This document shows, piece after piece, positions 41,122 through 50,274 of a stretch of 64,000 nt of DNA; the first letter of the stretch is position 1; each line of letters starts with the position of its first letter. This DNA comes from RZYY01 sp036794825. GTDB lineage: Bacteria > Bacteroidota > Bacteroidia > Bacteroidales > 4484-276. The stretch spans positions 1 through 64,000 of the forward strand of contig DAIRGA010000007.1 in the NCBI GenBank assembly GCA_036794825.1. Direction: 5' to 3'. Made by a program: the position numbers and the translations under genes. Below the pieces are notes generated by a model. It searched no databases. It saw only the letters and a program-made list of their open reading frames with translations, and was not told the DNA's origin.

Positions 41122-43029
41122 ATGAATCAAAATTTTATGAAAACGATCATCGCGATTTTTTTGGGAATCTTTCTGTCAGCCCCGCTTTTTAGCCAGTCAA
41201 CAGATATTGTTTACAAGTCCAAAGGCAAGAACAGTTATTCGGTTCGGGTCTTTTTTTCGGATAAAAAAGGCGGAGACCAGGTTAATCCTGATGACTTTCG
41301 TGCCGGTGAGCAGGTATTTTTTACCATTGTTCCCACCGAATTGAGTGAAAGAGAATACTTTAAATCCAGTGACCTCGAGGACTATTTCTTCCAGATCAGG
41401 CTGATGCAGGAGGGCAATATACTGACCCCCGTTGCCGCTCCGGCACCGCTTACCAGCCAGGACGGTAAAATAATGAAGTATGTGCTTACCTACCCGAAAG
41501 CCCAGCTTGTGCTTTTCAAGGAGTTTTCGTTTATCAGCCCGGTTGACACTTCCGAAGCCATAAAACTCACCGATGAATATTACAATCAGTTCAAACACTA
41601 CAAAACCATTTATGAAGAGGGTTACAACCTCTCTCACGACCGGAAATTTGTGGAGTCGTTCAACGTGTTGTATCCTGTGGTTCAGGCTGCTGAAATTGTT
41701 GAGGAGGTTAAATACTATACTTTTTACAACCACCTGAGCGATATACTGATGGAGAGAGCCATTCGCGGTCATGCCGACAGCCTTGCGAAGGTTTACCTGA
41801 TTCACAGCAACCGTTTCAGAAAAGATTATGAGTATTCCGAGCTCTTGCTCTGCGATTCGGTACAAAGTAAACTGGAGAAGGATTTCGTCATCTTTGAGCC
41901 CTATATGAAGTTGGATTTTCCGAAATGTGCATCGCTGAGAGCCGATTATGAGCGGATGAAAAAGGAAATGAATACCGTCAAAGCAGAAAATTTCGATCTC
42001 TTTAAACAGAAGAAGCTCAGCTTTTTCCAGAACAGCAACTATGGCGACTTTAAGTTTGGCTTTTACATCGATGTGATTGCACGGCTGGTCACCTACCGCG
42101 AAACCTTCGTTAAGATGAATGGGCTCGATGTGATTGATCTGAAGCTGCTCAGCAAAATGCCCGATAAAAAAACAAAACTGGAAATTACCGACTGGATAAG
42201 CGATTTTACCATTATTGTAAACCTGATAAATGACGATATTAAACACCATCATTATATCTTCAGCGACTCAGTGATGAGCAACCTTTTCAACCTTCACGAC
42301 CGGCACCCACAGCCCTATTATGAAATTTTCAGAGCCTTCAACACACTCTCCCGCGACCCGGAAACATTCAGGTACAACCTCAACGAAGCGCTCTTACACT
42401 GCAGCGACAGTTTCCTGATCGAAAACCTCGAAAAATGGATGCTATGCAGCATGATAACCGACGAAACCACCAGTCCTAAACTGCTCGAAAATATCAACAA
42501 CGGGATAAAACTTATCAATACAAAGAAATGGAAAGAGGCTGCACAGGTTTTCGATATCATCACCATGCAGGCCAGTTCGCTGGCGATGCCGTGGTACTAT
42601 TCCGGACTGATTGCCTGGGAAAACGACGAAAAACATGTGGCACAGAACAGGTTCGACATGGCGCTTAAGCAATATCCCAATTACATAGCGCCACGGATCT
42701 ACATCTTCAACGATCTCTATGAGAAAAGTGATTATGACCAGCTTCTGGCGAAAATCAACCTCGCAATCGAATCGCAGAATCTTTGGATTTACCAGTACTG
42801 GAAAGCTAAAACCCTGTATGCCAAAAAGCAATACCGCGAAGCAATCACCTGCCTGAAAGAGAGTTGTATGCCATTGAATGTTTATGAGGTCGAAGCCTGG
42901 TTTTTACTCGGCGATATCTACTACGACATGAAAGACCCCAAAAGCGCACGGGAGGCCTACCAACAGACGCAGGTCATCAATCCCTACGACTACGAGAAAT
43001 ACAATCGCATAATGACCGAGAAATTCTGA
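41122..43029 (+). CDS. Exported TPR-containing protein of unknown function
   Basis: 635 residues. Signal peptide (about 6-25, ending PLFSQ). A beta-rich N-terminal domain (about 28-140: GKNSYSVRVFFSDKKGGDQV) is followed by long helical stretches and, at the C-terminus (about 455-635), three or four TPR-like repeats (KLINTKKWKEAAQVFDIITM, AWFLLGDIYYDMKDPKSARE, AYQQTQVINPYDYEKYNRIM). It is likely periplasmic. No family is recognised. It is convergent with the molybdopterin-like lipoprotein gene. Confidence 0.75.
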   Translation: MNQNFMKTIIAIFLGIFLSAPLFSQSTDIVYKSKGKNSYSVRVFFSDKKGGDQVNPDDFRAGEQVFFTIVPTELSEREYFKSSDLEDYFFQIRLMQEGNILTPVAAPAPLTSQDGKIMKYVLTYPKAQLVLFKEFSFISPVDTSEAIKLTDEYYNQFKHYKTIYEEGYNLSHDRKFVESFNVLYPVVQAAEIVEEVKYYTFYNHLSDILMERAIRGHADSLAKVYLIHSNRFRKDYEYSELLLCDSVQSKLEKDFVIFEPYMKLDFPKCASLRADYERMKKEMNTVKAENFDLFKQKKLSFFQNSNYGDFKFGFYIDVIARLVTYRETFVKMNGLDVIDLKLLSKMPDKKTKLEITDWISDFTIIVNLINDDIKHHHYIFSDSVMSNLFNLHDRHPQPYYEIFRAFNTLSRDPETFRYNLNEALLHCSDSFLIENLEKWMLCSMITDETTSPKLLENINNGIKLINTKKWKEAAQVFDIITMQASSLAMPWYYSGLIAWENDEKHVAQNRFDMALKQYPNYIAPRIYIFNDLYEKSDYDQLLAKINLAIESQNLWIYQYWKAKTLYAKKQYREAITCLKESCMPLNVYEVEAWFLLGDIYYDMKDPKSAREAYQQTQVINPYDYEKYNRIMTEKF

Positions 43030-43064
43030 TTCACGGGTATCAGGATTAAACCCTAGTGTAAATG

Positions 43065-44129
43065 CTATTTGCTGAAAAAATAGATCTCCTTCAGCGACTT
43101 CACCGAGCGGTCAGCATAGAACTCGCCAGGATGAAAAATCCTGTAAAATCCGCCATCCTGAACATCCTCCGGAATAGCAAGTATAGGCGAAACCTGGTCG
43201 GTACGGTTGAACAGTTCACTAAAGCTATACACCGTCCGGTATCCATCCAGTCCGACAAAGCAAACCAGTCCATGGCGGATGTTTTCAGCATTAAAAAATT
43301 CCATTTTGCCAGTAAACAGCATCGAAAGCTCAGGTCCGCGGAAATATTTCGCCGGATGATTACCCATTCCCATACCATAAAAACTTGAGTAATAGGTGCG
43401 ATAGAGCGTTGTATCGGCAAGGGGGCTGATGGTAAAACCATCGCCATCCTTTAACACCACATTGATTTCGGGACTGTACATCGGTTTCATGCCTTTCTGA
43501 ATGTCATACTCCTTCTCGTCAAAAGTTCTGACGGAAATTTTCACAGGATTATCCAGCATCCTGTTGGCAAAAAGGTCGTTGGCACAAACCATCTTCCAGT
43601 TCTTTCCTACCGGATAATCCACCTCTTTCTTGTAAGGAACAATTGGCGCCATCTCGGTGGCAATCAATATCTGATGAGGAATGTTGGTATGAAAAATTTC
43701 CGACCAGCTAAAAACCACCGTTTCACCGGCAGCATTTTCGATGATGACATACAGATCAATTGCCGGATGAAAAGTTTCCTTATTCTTTTTGTCATGATTG
43801 TAAGGGTGCAAAAGGTCAAACAATGAGTAGCCACGGTAGCGGTATGCACCGATAAAATTGATTCCGGTTTCGTTGTCGTAGAGAGCCTCTTTCACCATCA
43901 CTTCACGTTTGTAAAAATCATCCAGGTTCACTTTTCCCGGTTCTTTCACTTCACCTTCAACGGACAATTCGCCCACCTGCAGACTCACCTCTTCGGTTTG
44001 GTGAAACAAACTGTTTCCGTTTTGTGCCATGGGTTTTGTGGCGCCAGACAAAGCATCAGGGCTCCATTTGCACGACGTCATCAGTCCTAAAGCGCCCACG
44101 AGGATCACAACTTTGAAAATCTTTCTCAT
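43065..44129 (-). CDS. Molybdopterin-oxidoreductase-like lipoprotein
   Basis: About 354 residues. Lipoprotein signal MRKIFKVVILVGALGLMTSC. The body resembles the sulfite-oxidase-type molybdopterin-binding fold: LSVEGEVKEPGKVNLDDFYK, YRYRGYSLFDLLHPYNHDKK, IENAAGETVVFSWSEIF, YPVGKNWKMVCAND. A second half (about 210-354) may be a weak repeat of the fold. The Cys that coordinates molybdenum in active enzymes is not evident, so cofactor binding is uncertain. ATG 44129 is preferred over an upstream in-frame start because it gives the lipoprotein signal. It is divergent from the ModE-like regulator. Confidence 0.7.
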   Translation of the reverse strand: MRKIFKVVILVGALGLMTSCKWSPDALSGATKPMAQNGNSLFHQTEEVSLQVGELSVEGEVKEPGKVNLDDFYKREVMVKEALYDNETGINFIGAYRYRGYSLFDLLHPYNHDKKNKETFHPAIDLYVIIENAAGETVVFSWSEIFHTNIPHQILIATEMAPIVPYKKEVDYPVGKNWKMVCANDLFANRMLDNPVKISVRTFDEKEYDIQKGMKPMYSPEINVVLKDGDGFTISPLADTTLYRTYYSSFYGMGMGNHPAKYFRGPELSMLFTGKMEFFNAENIRHGLVCFVGLDGYRTVYSFSELFNRTDQVSPILAIPEDVQDGGFYRIFHPGEFYADRSVKSLKEIYFFSK

Positions 44130-44295
44130 CTTGAATTTTGTTTTACAGTTAACGATGTGTATTTTTTGCAAGTCGCAAAGATCAATCAATTTTTTAAACC
44201 AGGTTCGTTAGGGAGGTTATTTGAAATCTTTCTAAATTTTGCTTTCAAAATTATGATTGGGTTAAGAAACCGGGCTCTATGAAACTAATTTTCTC

Positions 44296-44303
44296 TACTT
44301 TTG
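44296..44303 (+). promoter_or_regulatory. -7 box of the ModE-like regulator
   Basis: TACTTTTG, 20 nt before ATG 44324. It lies inside a possible longer reading frame starting at 44279 and argues against that start. Confidence 0.6.
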
Positions 44304-44323
44304 GTCAAAATTCAAAATCAGCT

Positions 44324-44692
44324 ATGGCGCGTGCAAGGCTAAGGTATAAATTCTGGATAGAAACAGAAGACGATGTAAGTTTGCTTGGTGAAGGAAAATG
44401 GCTTTTGCTGAAAGCTATCCGCGATGCCGGATCGCTGAAAGCCGCTGTGGATCAGATGGGTTATGCCTACCGCCAGACCTGGGACAACCTGAAAATAATA
44501 GAAGAAAAGTTGGGTTTTGCCCTCATCGAAAAGTCGCGCGGCGGCGCTTCAGGTGGTCAAACCGTGCTCACTGCCAAAGGTGAAGAACTCGTCTCCTTTT
44601 TCGAAAAACTCTATCACCAGGTTGATCCCTCCATTCAGCAGCACCTGACAACCCTCCAGGATGAGCTGAACCAAATTATTTCATCAAAATAA
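44324..44692 (+). CDS. ModE-type LysR-like winged-helix regulator
   Basis: 122 residues, only the DNA-binding domain of ModE-type regulators: ARLRYKFWIETEDDVSLLGE, GKWLLLKAIRDAGSLKAAVD, QMGYAYRQTWDNLKIIEEKL, SRGGASGGQTVLTAKGEELV. ModE proteins control molybdate uptake and molybdoenzyme genes; this one lacks the molybdate-binding (MOP) domains, as in many Bacteroidota. Its neighbours (a molybdopterin-fold lipoprotein and a TonB receptor) fit a molybdenum or tungsten link. The start is chosen from the promoter box 20 nt upstream. Confidence 0.88.
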   Translation: MARARLRYKFWIETEDDVSLLGEGKWLLLKAIRDAGSLKAAVDQMGYAYRQTWDNLKIIEEKLGFALIEKSRGGASGGQTVLTAKGEELVSFFEKLYHQVDPSIQQHLTTLQDELNQIISSK

Positions 44693-44713
44693 TTTTTTTA
44701 TCCGGCGATATGC

Positions 44714-44721
44714 TATTTTTG
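44714..44721 (+). promoter_or_regulatory. -7 box of the TonB receptor gene
   Basis: TATTTTTG, 50 nt before the ATG at 44772, so the receptor has its own promoter despite lying just after the regulator. Confidence 0.6.
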
Positions 44722-44771
44722 CAACTCGAATTTAATTCAAGTTCTTACTTATTTACTAATCAATTTTTGGT

Positions 44772-47090
44772 ATGAAAAAATGTAGTTTTACTCTGTTAAT
44801 TCTTACTTTTATGCTGATTAACAATGCCTTAACAGGGCAATCAGTATTCAAAGGAAAAGTCTTCAGCGCTGAAAACAATGCACCACTCAGCGGAGCCAAC
44901 GTGGTGGCCGAAGGCACTTCCAAAGCAACCACCACCAACGAACAAGGGCTTTTCGAACTTTCGTTTGACAAGGCCCAACCCATCAAACTGATAATCAGTT
45001 ACAAAGGTTTCAACACCTTTAGCAAAGATTTCGCTGAGGCTGATTTTGGTAAACTCCAGGAAATTGGCCTGACTTTCCAGATTCTGCAGCTCGAAGAGGT
45101 AGTTGTGTCAACCACCAGAAGCCGCCAGACACTGATGGAGTATCCAACCCGGATTGATGTGCTTAACAATCAGCGGATAAAATCAATTCCTGCCCTTGCG
45201 GTTGATGAATATTTGAGGTCGGTTCCCGGAGTGTCGGTGAGCAGAGGAGCATCCATTTTCGGCTCTTCCACAGTTTCGCTCAGGGGCATGGGAAGCGAGC
45301 AGGGCCGGACGCTGGTTCTGGTTGATGGTGTACCGGTGAACAAATCTGATGGCGGTAGCGTAAACTGGAACATGCTGAGCGTGAACGACGTGCAGAAGGT
45401 TGAAGTGCTTAAAGGACCAGGATCTTCCATCTACGGCGGGAATGCCATGGGTGGGATCATCAATATGATTACACCGGTTCCGGAGAAAAAATTCCAGGGC
45501 AACATCAGCCAGAGCTACGGCACTTTTAATACGCTGCAGACTATGGCCGGGATTTCGGGTAAAAAGGAAAAGATTTTCTGGGGGCTGAATGGTATGTACC
45601 GCACCAGCGATGGCTATGTAACCACTCCCGCCGACGAAATTGATGAATATACAGTTCCCTCTTTCCTCGACGAGTACCAGCTTGCCGGACGTTTCGGCTA
45701 CATGTTTTCATCGGATCAGATCCTCGAAGTAAGCGGAGGCTATTACTCCGGAAAACGCGGAACCGGCCAGAACTACTCGGATGGAGATTTTACCAACGTT
45801 TCAGAAGCTTCGGAAGATGGCGCCTACAATACGTACAGCAATACGAACGCGAAAGTGGCATACCGCAAAAGCTTCGAAAACGGGTCACAGCTGAATACCA
45901 CCCTCTATGGACAGAGAGAAAATTATCAGAATATCAGAGAGAGTTACCGCAATAATAAAATTACACGTTACGACGTGGAATCCCTAAGGGACGATGTCGG
46001 ATTTCTCTCGACCTATGCATTTACAATTGGAAAATCTCACTCCTTCACCACCGGACTTGATCTGAAAAACGGCGCCGTGGACGGGCAGGATATCTATGTA
46101 ACTTCAACAGATAAAGTGATTAACCGCGGAAAAATGTTCCAGACGGGTATTTTTGCACAGGATGAATTCAGAATTAAAGAGACTCCATGGCGCATTCTGG
46201 CCGGTATCAGGTTCGACTTAGCCAACTTCTACGACGGCTCATTCATAGTTGAAGACCCAACCAACGAAACGAGTTTTCTGCAGGATTTTGCCGGCGATCT
46301 GGATGATGCCCAGTTCAACTCGTTCAGTCCCCGTTTGTCGCTGCAGTACCATATTCCTGAAAAATACAGAATTTACGGCGGCTACAGCCGTGGCTTCAGG
46401 CCTCCGGTACTTGATGATATGTGCCGCACAGGAAGGATTTCGGGTGGGATGAAAATTGCCAACCCTGATCTGAAACCTGAATACCTCGACAATTTCGAAA
46501 TTGGCGCTGACATTTTCGGAAACAAATACGTTACCATCTCGCCTTCAGTCTATTATTCCATCGGCACCGATTACCATGCCTACATCTCCACCGGCGACTC
46601 GCTGATGATGAGCGGCAGAATGCGTCCGATACGGATAAAGGATAACATCGGAAAAGTAAATATCCTTGGCGCTGAACTTGCTGTGAATGTGCAAATTACC
46701 GAAAACATCCTCTTCACCGCTGCCTACAGTCGCATCGAAACCGAAATCGTTGAGTTTAAAACGCTGAATGCTGAAATTGATGATGACCTCGTTGGAAATG
46801 AACTGGTTTACCAGCCTAAGGATCTGCTGAACTGTTCATTCACCTGGAGAAACCGGATTGTGAATTTCTTTATTTCGTACGACTACAAAGGCTACCAGTG
46901 GCTTAACGAAACCAATACCGAGAAAATCGAAGCCTATAGTAATATAGATATGCAGCTCTGGCGCGACATTTACCGCGGTTTATCGGCCTCGGTAAAGGTG
47001 AGCAACCTGCTTGACGACGATTATATTGATTCCCGTAACCTGATTTCCCCCGGCCGGATGGTTACAGCCGAGCTGAGGTATTCATTCTGA
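44772..47090 (+). CDS. TonB-dependent outer-membrane receptor
   Basis: 772 residues. Signal peptide (ending NALTGQ), CarboxypepD_reg-like domain (about 24-110: FKGKVFSAENNAPLSGANVV), plug (about 118-235: VVVSTTRSRQTLMEYP, VEVLKGPGSSIYGGNAMGGI), then the barrel ending SPGRMVTAELRYSF with a terminal Phe. It resembles the BtuB/FepA-like class rather than SusC. The ModE-like gene immediately upstream suggests molybdate or a metal complex as ligand; this is inference from position. A strong terminator follows. Confidence 0.92.
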   Translation: MKKCSFTLLILTFMLINNALTGQSVFKGKVFSAENNAPLSGANVVAEGTSKATTTNEQGLFELSFDKAQPIKLIISYKGFNTFSKDFAEADFGKLQEIGLTFQILQLEEVVVSTTRSRQTLMEYPTRIDVLNNQRIKSIPALAVDEYLRSVPGVSVSRGASIFGSSTVSLRGMGSEQGRTLVLVDGVPVNKSDGGSVNWNMLSVNDVQKVEVLKGPGSSIYGGNAMGGIINMITPVPEKKFQGNISQSYGTFNTLQTMAGISGKKEKIFWGLNGMYRTSDGYVTTPADEIDEYTVPSFLDEYQLAGRFGYMFSSDQILEVSGGYYSGKRGTGQNYSDGDFTNVSEASEDGAYNTYSNTNAKVAYRKSFENGSQLNTTLYGQRENYQNIRESYRNNKITRYDVESLRDDVGFLSTYAFTIGKSHSFTTGLDLKNGAVDGQDIYVTSTDKVINRGKMFQTGIFAQDEFRIKETPWRILAGIRFDLANFYDGSFIVEDPTNETSFLQDFAGDLDDAQFNSFSPRLSLQYHIPEKYRIYGGYSRGFRPPVLDDMCRTGRISGGMKIANPDLKPEYLDNFEIGADIFGNKYVTISPSVYYSIGTDYHAYISTGDSLMMSGRMRPIRIKDNIGKVNILGAELAVNVQITENILFTAAYSRIETEIVEFKTLNAEIDDDLVGNELVYQPKDLLNCSFTWRNRIVNFFISYDYKGYQWLNETNTEKIEAYSNIDMQLWRDIYRGLSASVKVSNLLDDDYIDSRNLISPGRMVTAELRYSF

Positions 47091-47116
47091 AAGACCGCTG
47101 CTTAACGCAGTTGCAG

Positions 47117-47180
47117 AGCCTGCTGAAAAGTTGTCGTTCCGGCCTCCGGAAAACAACTCAACGGCGGGCTTTCTTTTTTT
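47117..47180 (+). terminator. Intrinsic terminator after the TonB receptor
   Basis: A long interrupted hairpin (AGTTGT/ACAACT and TTCCGG/CCGGAA inner arms; an AGCC...GGGCT outer pair) is followed by TTCTTTTTTT. The rest of 47181-47456 has no gene; it holds short low-complexity CGGCAGT and CCCTATTGTG repeats. Confidence 0.75.
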
Positions 47181-47456
47181 GACTATCGAGGGAGTGTTCG
47201 TTTTTTTTCACCACATCAGGCACAGTAGGACACAATAGAATAAGCTGCCGCAAAAACAAGGGCTGCATAACCAAGGAGATCTCAATTTAAAGAAAAGGAA
47301 GATTCTCTCTCAGCTGATTTCAAATCAAAAAGTCGGCAGTCAGCAGGCGGCAGTCGGCAGTATCACTCCACATTTACCCATCTCCCCATTCCCCCCTCTC
47401 CCCTATTGTGCCCTATTGTGCCTATTGTGGTTAATTTCTTCAGCAATAGCACAAGC

Positions 47457-49010
47457 CTACTTCCTCTTTTTGAACTCCAATTCGGTGAAATCAAAATCAG
47501 GATTGGGAACATCAATTTTCATTTCGGCCACTTTGCCGTCGCTGCCGAGGACAAAAGTGCAAAACCCGGGTGGCAGCGAAGGGAACTTTTCGAATGTAAT
47601 CTCAAAAGTATCGAAGTGCCAGTGTTTTAAGGTTCCGATGAATAGCGGCGCCGGCTCCATCTGCACCATAAGCTGACCATTTTCAATTTTCACAACGGCA
47701 TTTCCAAACATTTCGCCGCCGTAAACTCCGGTGTAATTTTCGGGAGGCAACGAGGGTTTCGAGTCCTTCACCCGCGCCTCCAACTGTTTGGCTTTGGCTT
47801 CAAGGTCGGCCTGTTTGCGCTTGTTCATCCGTTCGAGCATTATGGCGCTCCAGTCTTTCTCTTCGCCACCCAGGAAAACATCGAGCGTCTTGTACATCAG
47901 CGGGTAATAAAGACTTGAGTTCTTGTTGGTCAGAATCACAAAACCGAGGTTCTCTTCCGGAATCATGCAGGTTTGCGAGATCATCCCATCGTAGCCGCCG
48001 TTGTGTTCCACAATCATTTTTCCCTGATAATTCCATAATCCCCATCCGAGGCCATACGAGCGGAAGGTGGTGGTAGGCATGTTGGTCTCCATGAATGGCG
48101 AAATGCCGAGCACGGTTTGCGAAGTCCACATTTCGCGGCTTCTGGCGGGGGTAAATATCGTGTCGCCGTTCCAGATGCCGCGGTTCAACTGCAGCATCAG
48201 CCAACTGGAAACCTCGTTAACGCTCGAAATCACCGAACCCGCCGGCCCCATATTGTCCCAGTTCAGGTATTCGATGGCGATAACTTCGTCGTTAAAATCG
48301 GTGTGCGGAGTGGCTACATTGCTCATTCCGCTGAGGTCGTTGGTGGAGAGTACGGTGCGTTTCATACCCAGCGGAAGCAGAAACTCGTCTTTTACAAACT
48401 GCTCCCAGCTTTTACCGGTAACGGCAGCAACGACCTCGCCGGCAGCCATATACATGATGTTGGAGTAGCCGAAGCGCTCCCTGAATCCGAAAGTGGGTTT
48501 CAGGTGTCTGGCTCGTCTGATCACCTCTTCGCGCGAGTAGAGGGTTCCATACCACAGCAGGTCGCCGCTGAAGGTCTCCAGCCCCGATCGGTGCGTCAGC
48601 AGGTCGCGGATGGTCATGTTTTCGGTCACATAAGGATCGTAGAGTTTGAAGTATGGCAGGTACTTCGTCACTTTGTCGTCCCACGAAATTTTCTTTTGGT
48701 CAACCAGAATAGCCAGCGCAGCCGCAGTAAATGCCTTGGTGTTGGAAGCGATTGGGAAAAGCGTTTCGCTGTCCACAGGCTTCTTCGTCCTCACGTCCGA
48801 TACGCCAAACCCTTTGGCAAAGATGATTTTGCCGTCCTTGACGATGGCAATGGCCATGCCCGGAACCTGCCAGTCGGTCAGTGCTCGGGAGTAATACTCT
48901 TCGAGCTGGGCGAGTTGCGAATCATAGCTTTGCCCCTGCGCAAGAGGCACTATAACTAAAAGGTGTACCAGCAGCAGCCATCCCAGGCGAAAACCGGTTT
49001 TTGATTTCAT
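47457..49010 (-). CDS. Serine hydrolase of the class C beta-lactamase/PBP4* family
   Basis: 517 residues. Signal peptide (ending LAQGQ). The serine hydrolase domain (about 35-385) has SNTK (SxxK nucleophile about residue 89) inside FPIASNTKAFTAAALA, YSN in FGYSNIMYMAAGEVVA (Tyr base), and HNGGYDG (HxG). A C-terminal DUF3471-like beta domain (about 415-515) begins PPENYTGVYGGEMFGNAVVK. Members hydrolyse D-amino-acid peptides or esters; true beta-lactamase activity is not implied. Export signal and no lipobox point to the periplasm. Confidence 0.92.
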   Translation of the reverse strand: MKSKTGFRLGWLLLVHLLVIVPLAQGQSYDSQLAQLEEYYSRALTDWQVPGMAIAIVKDGKIIFAKGFGVSDVRTKKPVDSETLFPIASNTKAFTAAALAILVDQKKISWDDKVTKYLPYFKLYDPYVTENMTIRDLLTHRSGLETFSGDLLWYGTLYSREEVIRRARHLKPTFGFRERFGYSNIMYMAAGEVVAAVTGKSWEQFVKDEFLLPLGMKRTVLSTNDLSGMSNVATPHTDFNDEVIAIEYLNWDNMGPAGSVISSVNEVSSWLMLQLNRGIWNGDTIFTPARSREMWTSQTVLGISPFMETNMPTTTFRSYGLGWGLWNYQGKMIVEHNGGYDGMISQTCMIPEENLGFVILTNKNSSLYYPLMYKTLDVFLGGEEKDWSAIMLERMNKRKQADLEAKAKQLEARVKDSKPSLPPENYTGVYGGEMFGNAVVKIENGQLMVQMEPAPLFIGTLKHWHFDTFEITFEKFPSLPPGFCTFVLGSDGKVAEMKIDVPNPDFDFTELEFKKRK

Positions 49011-49700
49011 AGAATTTTGATTTGGTTAAAACATTACCGTTACAATTTGAAGGGCAAAATTAGGCCAAATGCGCCAATTACAGAGTCCGGCGGCATCGAA
49101 AAGTTTACGGAAGGCATGTCATCCCCGCATGATTATTAGCCACGAAAGGGAAGCCTGCCCTGAAGGGAAGCCTGCCCTGAAGGGAAGCCTGCCCTGAAGG
49201 GAAGCCAGCCCTGAAGGGGATGGCAGCCCTGAATCAGCGAGCAGTTTTGCTGGGGCTAAAGGCATCTCTAAGAAAGCTGCAGGGAATCCATCCCCGCCTC
49301 TTCATCCTTCAGCGTTGGGCATGCATTGAGGGCTGGCTTCCCTCATTTAGCACCAGCCAGAAAACTCATAATGTTGAAAATCTATTTTTGGAGTTTTCTG
49401 GCTGGCTCTTTTTAGCATTTGTAAAGTATTAGCATCTCGAAAAAAGAGTATTAGCATCTTTTTTCCAGAGATAAGATGTGCAATTTTTGACTTACCTGAT
49501 GATGACCTGAAAAGCAGCCAGAAATGCCCTGAACTCACTTAATATCAATTATTAACCAACGTAAAGCGGCAACTTTTGGAAAGGCGGGATGTGCTATTTT
49601 GCCAATGGAAATGAGAAAGTAAAAAGCCGTAATCCGCTGATGCTGTTTTGATTGGATAAAAATATTTTGTTAAAAATGTTGGTAAAGTAACCACAATGGC
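49011..49700. other. Gene-free intergenic region with short tandem repeats
   Basis: No credible gene between the hydrolase and the HU-like promoter. It contains the 17-bp tandem repeat at 49151-49218 and, further on, AT-rich DNA. Two short stretches (AAAAAGAGTATTAGCATCT near 49440) are locally duplicated. Confidence 0.5.
49151..49218. repeat. 17-bp tandem repeat, four units
   Basis: AAGCCTGCCCTGAAGGG repeats at 49151, 49168, 49185 and (one substitution) 49202. A decayed continuation GATGGCAGCCCTGAA follows, and a similar GATGGCAGCCCTGA lies at about 12527. Confidence 0.85.
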
Positions 49701-49708
49701 TATTTTTG
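49701..49708 (+). promoter_or_regulatory. -7 box of the HU-like gene
   Basis: TATTTTTG matches TAnnTTTG; it lies 73 nt upstream of the presumed TTG start at 49781. Confidence 0.55.
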
Positions 49709-49780
49709 CCTCATGGATTAGCGCTGAAAAGAAGCAAGTCTGAGTTCATTTATTATTAAACTTTTAAAAACCCAATTAGT

Positions 49781-50095
49781 TTGAGTGTAAAGTACAAAAC
49801 AATCGCACGCAAGAACCTGCTAAAGCCGACCGAACCGGTAAAGTATTATGCCATTTCCAGCGCATCGGGCAAGACCGGTATTGACAAGCTCTCGCGGCTG
49901 ATTGCCAACAACAGCACCGTGAGTCGCACCGATGTGTACAAGCCGGGTTCGTTTTCCGTTAACGTGAAAAGCGACGCAGCCGAAACCGCCGATGCCGTTA
50001 CCGCAGCCACCATCACAGGAGCAAAGATCGTTTACCGCCCCGGCGGCGAACTCAAAAACATGCTCAAAACCCTTAAATTTGAGAAGAAGGCATGA
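49781..50095 (+). CDS. HU-like DNA-binding protein with shortened middle
   Basis: 104 residues. The N-terminus MSVKYKTIARKNLLKPTEPV and YYAISSASGKTGIDKLSRLI, and the C-terminus ATITGAKIVYRPGGELKNML and KTLKFEKKA, match the HU/IHF-like proteins of Bacteroidota (usually about 120-150 residues). Between NNSTVSRTDV and YKPGSFSVNV the central helices usually present (an L..LLELIPEHLL-type stretch) are missing, roughly 20-25 residues. The only start giving the MSVKYK N-terminus is TTG at 49781. It may be a minor nucleoid protein or a decaying paralogue. Confidence 0.75.
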   Translation: MSVKYKTIARKNLLKPTEPVKYYAISSASGKTGIDKLSRLIANNSTVSRTDVYKPGSFSVNVKSDAAETADAVTAATITGAKIVYRPGGELKNMLKTLKFEKKA

Positions 50096-50274
50096 TGAAC
50101 CTGCATCGCACTTGCGAATTAAAATATGATAAAAACTATACAATACATACCAAAACTGGTAGCGATAGTATGATTTTATCATACATACAAACGATTGGCA
50201 ACAACCTTAAGACAAGTAGAAAATAATATCCAAAATACATTTCACGTCTATTAACAAACAAAATATTGAAAAAA

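Noticed and set aside
41197..42252. 351-codon minus-strand frame
   Set aside because: Antisense shadow of the exported TPR protein gene, whose signal peptide and repeats are convincing.
47457..49010. Beta-lactamase resistance gene
   Set aside because: It has SxxK, YxN and HxG motifs but also a C-terminal DUF3471-like domain typical of general serine hydrolases; resistance cannot be claimed.
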